Part shown: positions 35,153 to 43,502 of the stretch, piece by piece
How the letters are laid out: each line of letters starts with the position of its first letter
Numbering within the stretch: the first letter of the stretch is position 1
Source of the DNA: CAVUCE01 sp963739985
GTDB taxonomy: Bacteria > Bacteroidota > Ignavibacteria > Ignavibacteriales > Ignavibacteriaceae
DNA length: 64,000 nt
Assembly (NCBI GenBank): GCA_963739985.1
Contig: CAVUCE010000008.1
Span: forward strand, 1 to 64,000
Direction of reading: 5' to 3'
The notes under the pieces: generated by a model
What the model was told of the DNA's origin: nothing
Database searches by the model: none
Seen by the model: the letters and a program-made list of their open reading frames with translations, nothing else
Made by a program: the position numbers and the translations under genes

Positions 35153-35632
35153 ATGAATGATAAAATATTAAGCAATAAATATAAAGTGAATATCTCCCAA
35201 AATAATAATAACGGCGAAGAAAACGGAATATTAAATAATAAGATTACACGTCGTAGGTTTGCAAAATATGTTGGAATTATATCCCTAATTCCACTTTCTT
35301 ATGCATGGTTTTCCACGACTGAAAAATCAATTGTTACGGCAAATAAATCTGAAGAAGTTACTCTTCCGGCTGATTTACAAAACGGTATTACTTTTCATGA
35401 TAATTTCATAGTAAATAAATCAGATGATGAGATAGATATATTTTCTTCAAAATGTACACATTTGGGTTGTAAAATCAATAAAGAAGAAAACGGAAAATTA
35501 TTGTGTCCTTGCCACGGCTCTGAGTACGATTTAACGGGAAAAGTTTTACGCGGACCGGCTGATAAAGCATTAAATAAACTGAACTATAGAATTGATAAAT
35601 CCGGGAAAATCATTGTTGATGTTTCAGCTTAA
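35153..35632 (+). CDS. Rieske [2Fe-2S] protein
   Basis: 159 residues. Tat-type anchor KITRRRFAKYVGIISLIPLSYAW (from about 30) and a Rieske domain with CTHLGC (C101, H103, C106) and CPCHG (C118, C120, H121), all cluster and disulfide positions intact. Electron carrier on the periplasmic side of a quinol-oxidising complex; its partner cytochrome b is encoded by the overlapping next gene. No ribosome binding site is visible and the operator ends 3 bases before the ATG, so the mRNA leader must be very short or the start lies slightly downstream. Confidence 0.9.
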   Translation: MNDKILSNKYKVNISQNNNNGEENGILNNKITRRRFAKYVGIISLIPLSYAWFSTTEKSIVTANKSEEVTLPADLQNGITFHDNFIVNKSDDEIDIFSSKCTHLGCKINKEENGKLLCPCHGSEYDLTGKVLRGPADKALNKLNYRIDKSGKIIVDVSA

Positions 35633-38393
35633 ACAAAATGATATTACCAATATTAATTTTCCTAAGAGAATTTTAAGTTTCACTTATGGACATATAGCTT
35701 TTGCGGCATTTTTAATAGCAGCTGTAAGTGGAATTTTTTTAGCAATCCCTTTTGACATAGTAAAACCATTTGATTCAGTTTCACTTATTCTTTTAACAAA
35801 TCCCGGAGGAGTTTTATTTAGAAATGTGCATTACTGGAGTGCACAGTTTTTTCTAATATTTACAATACTGCATCTTTTTGATCATCTTAAAAATTCGACT
35901 GAACGAAACCTCAAATCTGCAGTATGGACAAGATTAGTTATCTCAATTCTTGTCGTATTTTTTGTTATGCTTTCCGGATTCATTCTTAAAGCCGATGCTG
36001 ATTCTCTTCAAGCCAAAAGAATTATCACGTCCCTACTTGATAAAATTCCTTTATTCGGAAAACAGCTTTCTTATTCATTTTTCGGTGGAGATAAAAACTT
36101 TCAAATTATTTACGTTCACCACATAGCAACAGCAACAATATTCTTATGGATAATAATTGTAGAACACTCAAGGTTTATCTGGCCAAAACTAAAGCTAGTT
36201 TTGTATTTAACTCCGCTGCTGATTTTAATTGGTTATTTATTTCCTCCGGTTCTAAATGATGGATTAGTTTCAGTTATAAAAGGTCCCTGGTATTTTCTTG
36301 GATTGCAGGAAATTCTTCACTGGCTCAGTTATCCTTTAATCTCTATTGCTATAATTCTTATAGTACTTTTTGCAATTTATATTTTACCAAAATTATCCGA
36401 ATCTAATTCCGGCTTATTAAAACGAGCAATTTTAGCATCCGGGATTATATACATCGTTTTAACAATAATCGGTTTTTATTTTAGAGGAACTGACTGGCAA
36501 TTTAACTGGCCGTGGGAAAATCCGGTTTTAACAGAAAGCAAATTTGAACCTTTCGCAAATATTTTTACAATTAGTGATGAAGCATTAAAAGAGAAAGACA
36601 TTCCCGTTATTTTAGGCAGACGAGAAGGCTGTATGTTTTGTCATGAAAACGTTAAAGGTTTTTCCCCTGCTCACAATCCGGAATCCATCGGATGCGTTTC
36701 TTGCCATTCTGGAAATCCCTTCACTTTGGAAAAAACAAACGCTCATCGCGGAATGATTTTAGTCCCGGGAAATATCGATCAAGCAAAAAAAACTTGTGGA
36801 AATTCTGATTGTCACGAAGATATTTCCAACAGAATTAACAATACTCTAATGACAACATTATCCGGAATTGTAAGTGTTGATAAATATGTTTTTAATGAAT
36901 CAAAAGACTTAAATAAGATTTATTACATCGCTGATATTAATCATTCACCTGCTGAAACTCATTTAAGAAATCTTTGCGCATCATGTCATCTAGGAAATGA
37001 GAAAAAAGAACCTGGGCCGGTTACGGAACTTTCCAGAGGCGGCGGATGTAATGCTTGCCATATAAATTATGATGAAGTTTCAATTAAAAGTTTATCTGAT
37101 TTTAATTCTGCTAATTCATTACTTGAAGATACAACAAAAACGTTTTACCATCCTTCCCTCTCAGTCAAAGTTTCAAATGATCATTGTTTCGGATGTCATA
37201 GCAGATCAGGAAGAATCTCCACAAACTATGAAGGTTGGCATGAAACAATGTTAAAGCCTTATCAAATAAATAACGATTCTTTAAAATATAAAACTTTAGA
37301 AGATGGAAGAGTTTTTGAAAAGACTCAAGAAGATGTTCATCATTTAAAAGGAATGGATTGTATTGATTGCCATACTTCGCGTGAGACTATGGGTGATGGA
37401 AAACTACATGCGCATCAGGAAGAACAAGTTCAAATAGCTTGTACAGATTGCCATTTAACTGAAAATCCAAATACAAAATCACTTGCCGAATTGGATCAAG
37501 AATCTCAAAAAATTATTTATCTGCGAAACCTTGATGAAAAAAATAGGAAGTATTTAATTATCAAAAATTCCGGTTATTCTCTTGTAAACACTTACTTAAA
37601 TAATGATAATAAACCCGAGTTAATTACTAAAAACACAAAACAAAAACTTCCTTTAAAATCGCCGGCGTTTATATGCACAGAAGGAAAAGGTCATACAAAT
37701 CTTACATGTAATAGTTGTCATTCAAGTTGGTCGCCGCAATGCATAGGTTGTCATACTGAATATAATGCAGATGGAAAAAGTTATGATTTACTTTCTAATA
37801 AAGAAGTTAACGGAGAATGGAATGAGACTCCAAAAGATTTTCTAGCGGATCAGCCTGTTCTTGGTATTAGAGAAATAAAACAGAAAAACGGAAGAACTAA
37901 GAATTTAGTTGATACTTTTATACCAGGAATGGTTCTAACAATAAATAAAGGAAATATCAATCCGGATTCAAAAAGTGATAAAGATTTAATATTTAAAAGA
38001 CTTTATGCACCCTCTTTTTCTCACACAATTACAAAAAATGCCAGATCGTGCGTATCGTGCCATAATAGTTCATTGGCAATTGGTTACGGCAGAGGAAAAT
38101 TAAATTATAAAATTGAAAACAGAAAAGGTAAATGGAATTTCATTCCAGAGTATAAATCAATTAAATATGATAATTTACCCGAAGACGCGTGGATTGGCTT
38201 TCTTCAAGAAAGAAGTTTTAATTCTACCACAAGAACTAATACCAGACCTTTCAATATTAAGGAACAAAAAGAAATTCTAACTGTCGGTGCATGCTTAACT
38301 TGTCATAATGAAAATTCAAAACCTTTAAAGGAGTTCCTTCAAAAAGGAGAAATGCCTAAACTATCGGACAAATGCATTCTTCCGGTGTGGTAA
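35619..38393 (+). CDS. Cytochrome b fused to multihaem cytochrome c (about 12 haem c sites)
   Basis: 924 residues from the Met at 35619 (MFQLKQND); the frame opens 27 bases earlier. The first about 300 residues are a membrane cytochrome b with His pairs for two b haems (VHYWSAQ and HLFDHL; VHHIATA and EHSRF) and the subunit IV-like GPWYFLGLQEILHWLSYP. The rest is periplasmic with eleven CXXCH sites (CMFCH, CVSCH, CASCH, CNACH, CFGCH, CIDCH, CTDCH, CNSCH, CIGCH, CVSCH, CLTCH) and one CX4CH (CGNSDCH). It should take electrons from quinol via b haems and Rieske to a built-in wire of c haems. Overlaps the Rieske gene by 14 bases. Confidence 0.85.
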   Translation: MFQLKQNDITNINFPKRILSFTYGHIAFAAFLIAAVSGIFLAIPFDIVKPFDSVSLILLTNPGGVLFRNVHYWSAQFFLIFTILHLFDHLKNSTERNLKSAVWTRLVISILVVFFVMLSGFILKADADSLQAKRIITSLLDKIPLFGKQLSYSFFGGDKNFQIIYVHHIATATIFLWIIIVEHSRFIWPKLKLVLYLTPLLILIGYLFPPVLNDGLVSVIKGPWYFLGLQEILHWLSYPLISIAIILIVLFAIYILPKLSESNSGLLKRAILASGIIYIVLTIIGFYFRGTDWQFNWPWENPVLTESKFEPFANIFTISDEALKEKDIPVILGRREGCMFCHENVKGFSPAHNPESIGCVSCHSGNPFTLEKTNAHRGMILVPGNIDQAKKTCGNSDCHEDISNRINNTLMTTLSGIVSVDKYVFNESKDLNKIYYIADINHSPAETHLRNLCASCHLGNEKKEPGPVTELSRGGGCNACHINYDEVSIKSLSDFNSANSLLEDTTKTFYHPSLSVKVSNDHCFGCHSRSGRISTNYEGWHETMLKPYQINNDSLKYKTLEDGRVFEKTQEDVHHLKGMDCIDCHTSRETMGDGKLHAHQEEQVQIACTDCHLTENPNTKSLAELDQESQKIIYLRNLDEKNRKYLIIKNSGYSLVNTYLNNDNKPELITKNTKQKLPLKSPAFICTEGKGHTNLTCNSCHSSWSPQCIGCHTEYNADGKSYDLLSNKEVNGEWNETPKDFLADQPVLGIREIKQKNGRTKNLVDTFIPGMVLTINKGNINPDSKSDKDLIFKRLYAPSFSHTITKNARSCVSCHNSSLAIGYGRGKLNYKIENRKGKWNFIPEYKSIKYDNLPEDAWIGFLQERSFNSTTRTNTRPFNIKEQKEILTVGACLTCHNENSKPLKEFLQKGEMPKLSDKCILPVW

Positions 38394-38500
38394 CATTTAC
38401 TTTCATTCCGATTAAATAGAATCCTTCAGCAACTAATTCTTGAAAATAGGAATTCCCATATTAAAAACAATGAAAAGGGAGCATTTTATCAACTTATGGT

Positions 38501-38531
38501 TGGCAAAATAGTTGATATTTATAAATATCAA
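38501..38531 (+). promoter_or_regulatory. Shared promoter-operator module, copy B
   Basis: TGGCAAAATAG followed by the perfect 20-bp palindrome TTGATATTTATAAATATCAA (38512-38531), with the same GG-N10-GA spacing as the other copies. It lies 92 bases before the AhpD-like ATG that heads the molybdenum cofactor operon. Confidence 0.7.
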
Positions 38532-38623
38532 ATTTAACTGAAAATAAAAATATATATTAAAATGTTATGGTAAGACATAGTTTATTTAGAATACACAAAA
38601 CTTAAATTACCGGGGAGAATAAA

Positions 38624-38944
38624 ATGCCAATACCTAAAAGATTCAAAAAATTTGTACAAGATTATCCAGATGTTGCAACTGCATATGAAGCTGTTGGAAG
38701 CGCTGTTCATCAAGCCGGACCTTTAGACGATAAAACCCGCGCACTGTTAAAATTAGCAATCTCAACAGGTGCAAGACTTGAAGGAGCAGTTCACTCGCAC
38801 GCAAGAAAAGCTTTGGAAGCCGGTGTTACGCCCGAAGAAATGAGACACGCAGTAATTTTAGCTCTACCAACAATTGGTTTACCATCAATGATGGCTGCAT
38901 TAAGCTGGATAGATGATATTCTTGATCCTAATGAAATAAAATAA
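38624..38944 (+). CDS. Carboxymuconolactone decarboxylase/AhpD-family protein without catalytic cysteines
   Basis: 106 residues, all-helical AhpD-like pattern: LDDKTRALLKLAISTGARLE, then GAVHSHARKALEAGVTPEEM and IGLPSMMAALSWI. In AhpD the CXXC pair sits before HxxxA; here that place reads GAVHSHARKA with no cysteine, so peroxidase activity of the AhpD kind is unlikely. It has a good ribosome binding site (GGGGAG) and starts the moa-moe-mob operon, 12 bases before moaA. Function unknown; the position suggests a link to molybdoenzyme use. Confidence 0.8.
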   Translation: MPIPKRFKKFVQDYPDVATAYEAVGSAVHQAGPLDDKTRALLKLAISTGARLEGAVHSHARKALEAGVTPEEMRHAVILALPTIGLPSMMAALSWIDDILDPNEIK

Positions 38945-38955
38945 TCCGGTATACT

Positions 38956-39960
38956 ATGAAACCTTTAACAGATAGCTTTCATCGTGTTCATGATTATCTC
39001 CGTATTTCGCTTACGGATAAATGCAATTTAAATTGCGTTTACTGTAACCCGGTAATAAACAAAACTCCGAAGTTAAAAAGAGATGAACTGCTTTCATATT
39101 CAGAGTTACTAAGAGCGATAGAAATATTTGTTGGAAAGTTAGGTGTAAAGAAAATAAGATTTACCGGTGGTGAACCGTTGTTAAGAAAAAATGTAATCGA
39201 ATTTTTTAAGTCTGTTTATTCTCTTAAAAAGAAATATGGTTTTGAGATTGGATTAACAACAAACGGAACCTTGCTGGCAGATAAAATTGAATATCTTAAA
39301 AATTACGGATTAGATAAACTTAATATTAGTCTTGATACACTTCATCATGATAGATTTATCGATATAACCGGAAACAATGGACATTCAAAAGTTTTAGATG
39401 GAATTGAAAAATCTATTAGTTTGGGTTTCCAACCGCTAAAGATAAACGTTGTTGTTATGAAAAACTTCAATGATGATGAAATTTTGGATTTTGTTGAGTT
39501 TGTTAAAGATAAAAATATAAATGTTCGGTTTATCGAATTTATGCCGTTCGGAAATAATGATTGGAATAAAAGTTCGTTCATTGGTTACGAAGAAATCAAA
39601 TCAATAATAGAATCAAAGTATGAACTTATTCCGTTTCTTGGTTCTAAAAATTTAGTTGCAAAAGATTATCTCTTAAAAGGCTTTCCAGGAAGAGTAAGTT
39701 TTATTAGTTCAATCTCAAATCATTTTTGTCAATCGTGTAACCGTTTGAGAATTGATTCAAAAGGTAAAATGAAATTGTGTCTTTTTTCCGGTACAGATAA
39801 TGATTTGGATTTAAAAAATCTGTTTAGTCTACATCCTAACAACGATGACAAAATAATTGATAATATTTTTGAATCTTTATATCGTAAACCACTTGAACAC
39901 CCACCGGTTGATGAACTATTAAAACTTGAAGAAAATAATATGCTAAGTATTGGCGGATAA
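38956..39960 (+). CDS. moaA: GTP 3',8-cyclase
   Basis: 334 residues. Radical-SAM enzyme for the first step of molybdopterin synthesis. N-terminal C23-x3-C27-x2-C30 (CNLNCVYC), FTGGEPLLR, LTTNGTLL, NISLDTL, the C-terminal cluster motif CQSCNRLRIDSKGKMKLC, and the double glycine tail (SIGG) needed for GTP binding. Part of a gene run with moaC, MOSC, moeA and mobA; moaD, moaE and moeB are not in the window. Confidence 0.95.
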   Translation: MKPLTDSFHRVHDYLRISLTDKCNLNCVYCNPVINKTPKLKRDELLSYSELLRAIEIFVGKLGVKKIRFTGGEPLLRKNVIEFFKSVYSLKKKYGFEIGLTTNGTLLADKIEYLKNYGLDKLNISLDTLHHDRFIDITGNNGHSKVLDGIEKSISLGFQPLKINVVVMKNFNDDEILDFVEFVKDKNINVRFIEFMPFGNNDWNKSSFIGYEEIKSIIESKYELIPFLGSKNLVAKDYLLKGFPGRVSFISSISNHFCQSCNRLRIDSKGKMKLCLFSGTDNDLDLKNLFSLHPNNDDKIIDNIFESLYRKPLEHPPVDELLKLEENNMLSIGG

Positions 39961-39961
39961 G

Positions 39962-40435
39962 ATGAATGAGTTGTCACATATAAATGAAAACGGTAAAGCA
40001 GAAATGGTCGATGTTTCTGCAAAAGATGATACTGAAAGAACGGCAAGTGCTTTTGCTGAGGTTTATGTTTCCTCCGAGGTATTTCATAAAATTCAAAAAA
40101 ATCAAATTGATAAGGGTGATGTTTTATCAATTGCAAAATTTGCAGGAATTCAGGCTGCAAAAAAAACATCTGAACTCATTCCGCTTTGTCACAATATTTT
40201 CATTTCTAAAGTAAGTGTTGATCTAACTTTGAATGAATCTAAAAAATCAGTTGAAATAAATTCATTTGCAAAAACAACCGGGAAAACCGGTATTGAGATG
40301 GAAGCTTTAACCGCGGTTTCAATAGCTGCCTTAACAGTTTATGATATGTGCAAAGCACTTGATAAATCAATAACGATATCGGACATAAAATTGTTATCTA
40401 AGTCCGGTGGAAAAAGCGGTAATTATTCAAGATAA
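39962..40435 (+). CDS. moaC: Cyclic pyranopterin monophosphate synthase
   Basis: 157 residues from the ATG at 39962, just after the moaA stop; the frame also has an ATG at 39950 inside moaA. Motifs: SHINENGKAEMVDVSAKD, IPLCHNIFISKV, KTGIEMEALTAVSIAALTVYDMCKALDK. It turns the MoaA product into cPMP. Tightly coupled to moaA. Confidence 0.94.
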   Translation: MNELSHINENGKAEMVDVSAKDDTERTASAFAEVYVSSEVFHKIQKNQIDKGDVLSIAKFAGIQAAKKTSELIPLCHNIFISKVSVDLTLNESKKSVEINSFAKTTGKTGIEMEALTAVSIAALTVYDMCKALDKSITISDIKLLSKSGGKSGNYSR

Positions 40436-40450
40436 AAATAAAGTCTAGTT

Positions 40451-40948
40451 ATGAATACATTAATTGAAAACGATAATAAAATTGATCTATTAAATAAATA
40501 TGAAAAGCTTGGTAAAATAGTAGCAATTTCAATCAGCAAGAAAAAAGGAATCCCTAAATCGAATGTACCCTCCGCAAAACTTTTGGAAGAACATGGGATT
40601 GAAGGAGATATTCATGCTGGTAAATGGCACAGACAAGTTAGTTTTCTAGCTCTTGAAAGTATTGATAAAATGCGGAAAGCAGGCTTACCCAAACTACGTC
40701 CCGGTGCATTCGCAGAAAACATTACAACTGAATTTATTGATATCCCAAATCTTAAAATCGGGACAAAAATAAGACTCGGAAAAGAGGCTGTTTTACAAAT
40801 TACGCAGATTGGTAAAGAATGTCATTCAAAATGTGCTATCTTTGTAAAAGTAGGAGATTGTGTTATGCCAAGAGAAGGAATTTTTGGGAAAGTACTTAAA
40901 TCTGGCGAAGTTTTTGAAGGCGATGAAGTTTATTTAATAAGGGGATAA
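40451..40948 (+). CDS. MOSC-domain protein
   Basis: 165 residues, a stand-alone MOSC domain: EEHGIEGDIHAGKWHRQVSF, LRPGAFAENITTEFID, QITQIGKECHSKCAIF with the conserved Cys, and MPREGIFGKVLKSGEVFEGD. MOSC proteins handle sulfur for the molybdenum cofactor or bind its complexes. Between moaC (15 bases) and moeA (10 bases), so cofactor sulfuration or trafficking is the likely job. It lacks the aminotransferase-like domain found in full cofactor sulfurases. Confidence 0.85.
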   Translation: MNTLIENDNKIDLLNKYEKLGKIVAISISKKKGIPKSNVPSAKLLEEHGIEGDIHAGKWHRQVSFLALESIDKMRKAGLPKLRPGAFAENITTEFIDIPNLKIGTKIRLGKEAVLQITQIGKECHSKCAIFVKVGDCVMPREGIFGKVLKSGEVFEGDEVYLIRG

Positions 40949-40958
40949 AAATTAATTT

Positions 40959-42167
40959 ATGTTAAGTTTTTCTGAAGCCAACACTATTATTCAAACTGAA
41001 TTAAAAAGAATTCAGTACAAAGTTGAAGAGATTGATCTTGTTGAATCTACCGGTAGAATTTTAGCCGAAAATATTATTGCGGATGTTAACCTCCCTCCTT
41101 TTGACAATTCAGCTATGGATGGATATGCAATTAAATATTCTGCTGAAATAAATAAATGGAAAGTAAAAGGAGAAATATCGGCAGGTAATTTTACTGAGAT
41201 TAGTGTGGAAGAAACTAACGCAGTAAGTATAATGACCGGCGCTCAAATTCCTCATAATTGCGATGTGATTATTCCAATTGAAGATGTTGAATTCCAGAAT
41301 GATTTTATCCAACTCAAAGAAAATACAAAGATAAAACCCAATCTTAATATCAGAAGAAAAGGTGAAGATTTGGAGAAAGGTAAAATTGCTCTTGCAAAAA
41401 ATACTCTTCTCAAATCTCATCATATTGCAGTAGCAGCTGCATGCGGAAGAGAAAAACTGAAGGTATACGCAAAACTTAAAATAGGTGTATTAGCAACAGG
41501 TGATGAATTAGTTGATTTAAAATCAAAACCGAGAGAAGATAAAATAAGATGTTCAAATCTATACTCTTTACTTTCGGCAGTTAAAGAAATGAATATGCAC
41601 GGAGTAAACCTCGGTATTGTATGCGATAAAAAAGAACTTATAAAAGATAGAATTAATTTAGCACTCGAAAGTGATCTTGATATTTTTATTACCACAGGAG
41701 GTGTTTCGGTAGGTAAATACGATTATATAAAAGAGATCCATGAGGCAATTGGAATTGATATTAAATTTTGGCGTGTTTACATAAAACCGGGGAAACCTCT
41801 TTTGTTTGGAGTATACGAAAATAATGGGAAAACAACGATAGTTTTCGGACTCCCTGGTAATCCCGTTTCTTGTTTGGTTAATTTTTTACTTTTTGTAAAG
41901 ATGAACCTCGACACTCTTCTAAACTTAAATCAATATGAAAATCCGCAAGCTGTATTAAAAGATGATGTAATAAAAAAAGATAAGAAACGGCATTTTATGC
42001 GTGGGCAATTGAAAAGAAATATTAACGGAGGTTTTGAAGTTTCAAAAGTCGGTTCTCAATCTTCCGGAAACCTTGCTCAAATGGGACAATCAAATTGTTT
42101 ATTCGTAGTAGAGGAAGAAACGATGAATCCAAAGAAGGGAGACTTGGTAGAATGTATAATGATATAA
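40959..42167 (+). CDS. moeA: Molybdopterin molybdenumtransferase
   Basis: 402 residues. Inserts molybdate into adenylylated molybdopterin. Motifs: LPPFDNSAMDGYAIK, IMTGAQIPHNCDVIIPIED, KIGVLATGDELVD, FITTGGVSVGKYDYIKE, KPGKPLLFG, VFGLPGNPVSCLVNF. Full length. Its end overlaps mobA. Confidence 0.94.
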   Translation: MLSFSEANTIIQTELKRIQYKVEEIDLVESTGRILAENIIADVNLPPFDNSAMDGYAIKYSAEINKWKVKGEISAGNFTEISVEETNAVSIMTGAQIPHNCDVIIPIEDVEFQNDFIQLKENTKIKPNLNIRRKGEDLEKGKIALAKNTLLKSHHIAVAAACGREKLKVYAKLKIGVLATGDELVDLKSKPREDKIRCSNLYSLLSAVKEMNMHGVNLGIVCDKKELIKDRINLALESDLDIFITTGGVSVGKYDYIKEIHEAIGIDIKFWRVYIKPGKPLLFGVYENNGKTTIVFGLPGNPVSCLVNFLLFVKMNLDTLLNLNQYENPQAVLKDDVIKKDKKRHFMRGQLKRNINGGFEVSKVGSQSSGNLAQMGQSNCLFVVEEETMNPKKGDLVECIMI

Positions 42168-42799
42168 CATGTTTCATTCTTTCCGGAGGTAAAAGTTCGA
42201 GAATGGGACGAAATAAATCACTTCTCAAAATAAATAACCAGACAATAATAGAATATATAATAGCGTTATTAAAGACTCAATTTTCCGACATATATCTTGT
42301 TACAAATTCAAAAGAAGAATATGAATTCTTAAATATTCCCATGTATGAAGATATTTATAAAAATATGGGACCGTTGGGAGGAATACATTCTGCTCTCACT
42401 CATTCCGGAACTGAAAAGAACTTTATTATTTCATGTGATATTCCTTTAATTACAAATCAAATGATTAGTTATCTAATTGATTTTAAAACCGATAAGAAAA
42501 TTACAGTTGCTAAAGCTGAAGGATATATTCAACAATTATGCGGTGTATATAATAAAAGTTGCGCTGATGAAGCAGAGAAAATACTAACTAAAGTTTTTGA
42601 GAGTGATGAAAGAAACAACGACCAGAAAAAACGCGGCTGCAAAGTTTTAAGTTTAATAAGTAGTGTTGAAACAGAAATTATCAATGCTGAAGCCCTTCCT
42701 TTCTATACTTCGGATCTTTTCTTCAATATGAATAAACAAACCGATTATGATTATGTCTTAAAGCAATTACGCTACCTTTCTCTAGAGAAAATGAGATAA
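42152..42799 (+). CDS. mobA: Molybdenum cofactor guanylyltransferase
   Basis: 215 residues from the ATG at 42152 (MYNDITCFILSGGKSSRMGR), overlapping moeA by 16 bases; the frame extends further upstream but the family begins here. Nucleotidyltransferase signature LSGGKSSRMGRNKSLL, PLGGIHSAL, FIISCDIPLI. It adds GMP to molybdopterin, giving the bis-MGD form used by DMSO-reductase-family enzymes such as the one encoded at 43503. Last gene of the cofactor operon. Confidence 0.92.
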   Translation: MYNDITCFILSGGKSSRMGRNKSLLKINNQTIIEYIIALLKTQFSDIYLVTNSKEEYEFLNIPMYEDIYKNMGPLGGIHSALTHSGTEKNFIISCDIPLITNQMISYLIDFKTDKKITVAKAEGYIQQLCGVYNKSCADEAEKILTKVFESDERNNDQKKRGCKVLSLISSVETEIINAEALPFYTSDLFFNMNKQTDYDYVLKQLRYLSLEKMR

Positions 42800-42946
42800 C
42801 TCGAAAGAGATCAATTATTGTTATAACGTTAATTTTAGGGCTGCAAACGATTCTCATCGCATAGAAAACTTTAATGTAATTTTCTTTTTTCTGAAAAATA
42901 TTTCAAAGTAAATCTTCATTTTTATTTCATTTCTGTTACTTAAAAC

Positions 42947-42977
42947 TGGCAAAGAATTTGATATTTATAAATATCAA
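42947..42977 (+). promoter_or_regulatory. Shared promoter-operator module, copy C
   Basis: TGGCAAAGAAT followed by the perfect palindrome TTGATATTTATAAATATCAA (42958-42977), identical in the palindrome to copy B and with the same GG-N10-GA spacing. Eight bases before the ATG of the MerR-like regulator, which suggests autoregulation. Confidence 0.7.
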
Positions 42978-42985
42978 ATATTGGA

Positions 42986-43450
42986 ATGGTAAACAAGATT
43001 GGATTGAATTTGGAAAACTTTGAAAATTTAGAAATGCCTTTATTCCCTATTAGTGTTGCTGCAAGACTTTTGGAAATTTCAGTTCATACATTAAGAATGT
43101 ATGAAAAAGAAGGTCTAATAGTTCCATTTAAAAAAGAGTCAAACCATAGACTATACTCAAAGGCAGATATCGAAAGATTATCTTGCATTCGGAAAGCCAT
43201 CAACCATAGTAAAATAAGTATTAACGGCATTAAAACTATTTACTCACTAATTCCATGCTGGGACATTGTTAATTGCCCCGCATCGGATCGAGAAAAGTGT
43301 GAAGCATACCAATCACATTCCAATCCATGCTGGTCATTCGATCACAGTAATAATATTTGCGCAAATCGTAAATGCAGAGATTGCCAAGTATATATTGATT
43401 ATGCCGAATGCGGCAGCTTAAAAGAAAAATTACGCGAAGTGATAAAATAA
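42986..43450 (+). CDS. MerR-family regulator with cysteine-rich two-CW C-terminal domain
   Basis: 154 residues. A MerR helix-turn-helix and wing (20-65: FPISVAARLLEISVHTLRMY, EKEGLIVPFKKESNHRLYSK) is followed by a short dimerisation helix and a cysteine-rich domain with C91-W, C97, C105, C115-W, C125, C130, C133 and C142. The repeated CW arrangement resembles the two-CW clusters of anaerobes and could bind an Fe-S cluster or zinc, so a redox or sulfur-species sensor is likely. Sits between the cofactor operon and the molybdoenzyme operon, with the 20-bp palindrome directly upstream; it is the obvious candidate to bind all three copies. Confidence 0.85.
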   Translation: MVNKIGLNLENFENLEMPLFPISVAARLLEISVHTLRMYEKEGLIVPFKKESNHRLYSKADIERLSCIRKAINHSKISINGIKTIYSLIPCWDIVNCPASDREKCEAYQSHSNPCWSFDHSNNICANRKCRDCQVYIDYAECGSLKEKLREVIK

Positions 43451-43502
43451 AGTTTTTCTAAAATATTATCCTTAAATAGTTTATTAATATTGGAGGTGAA
43501 AT

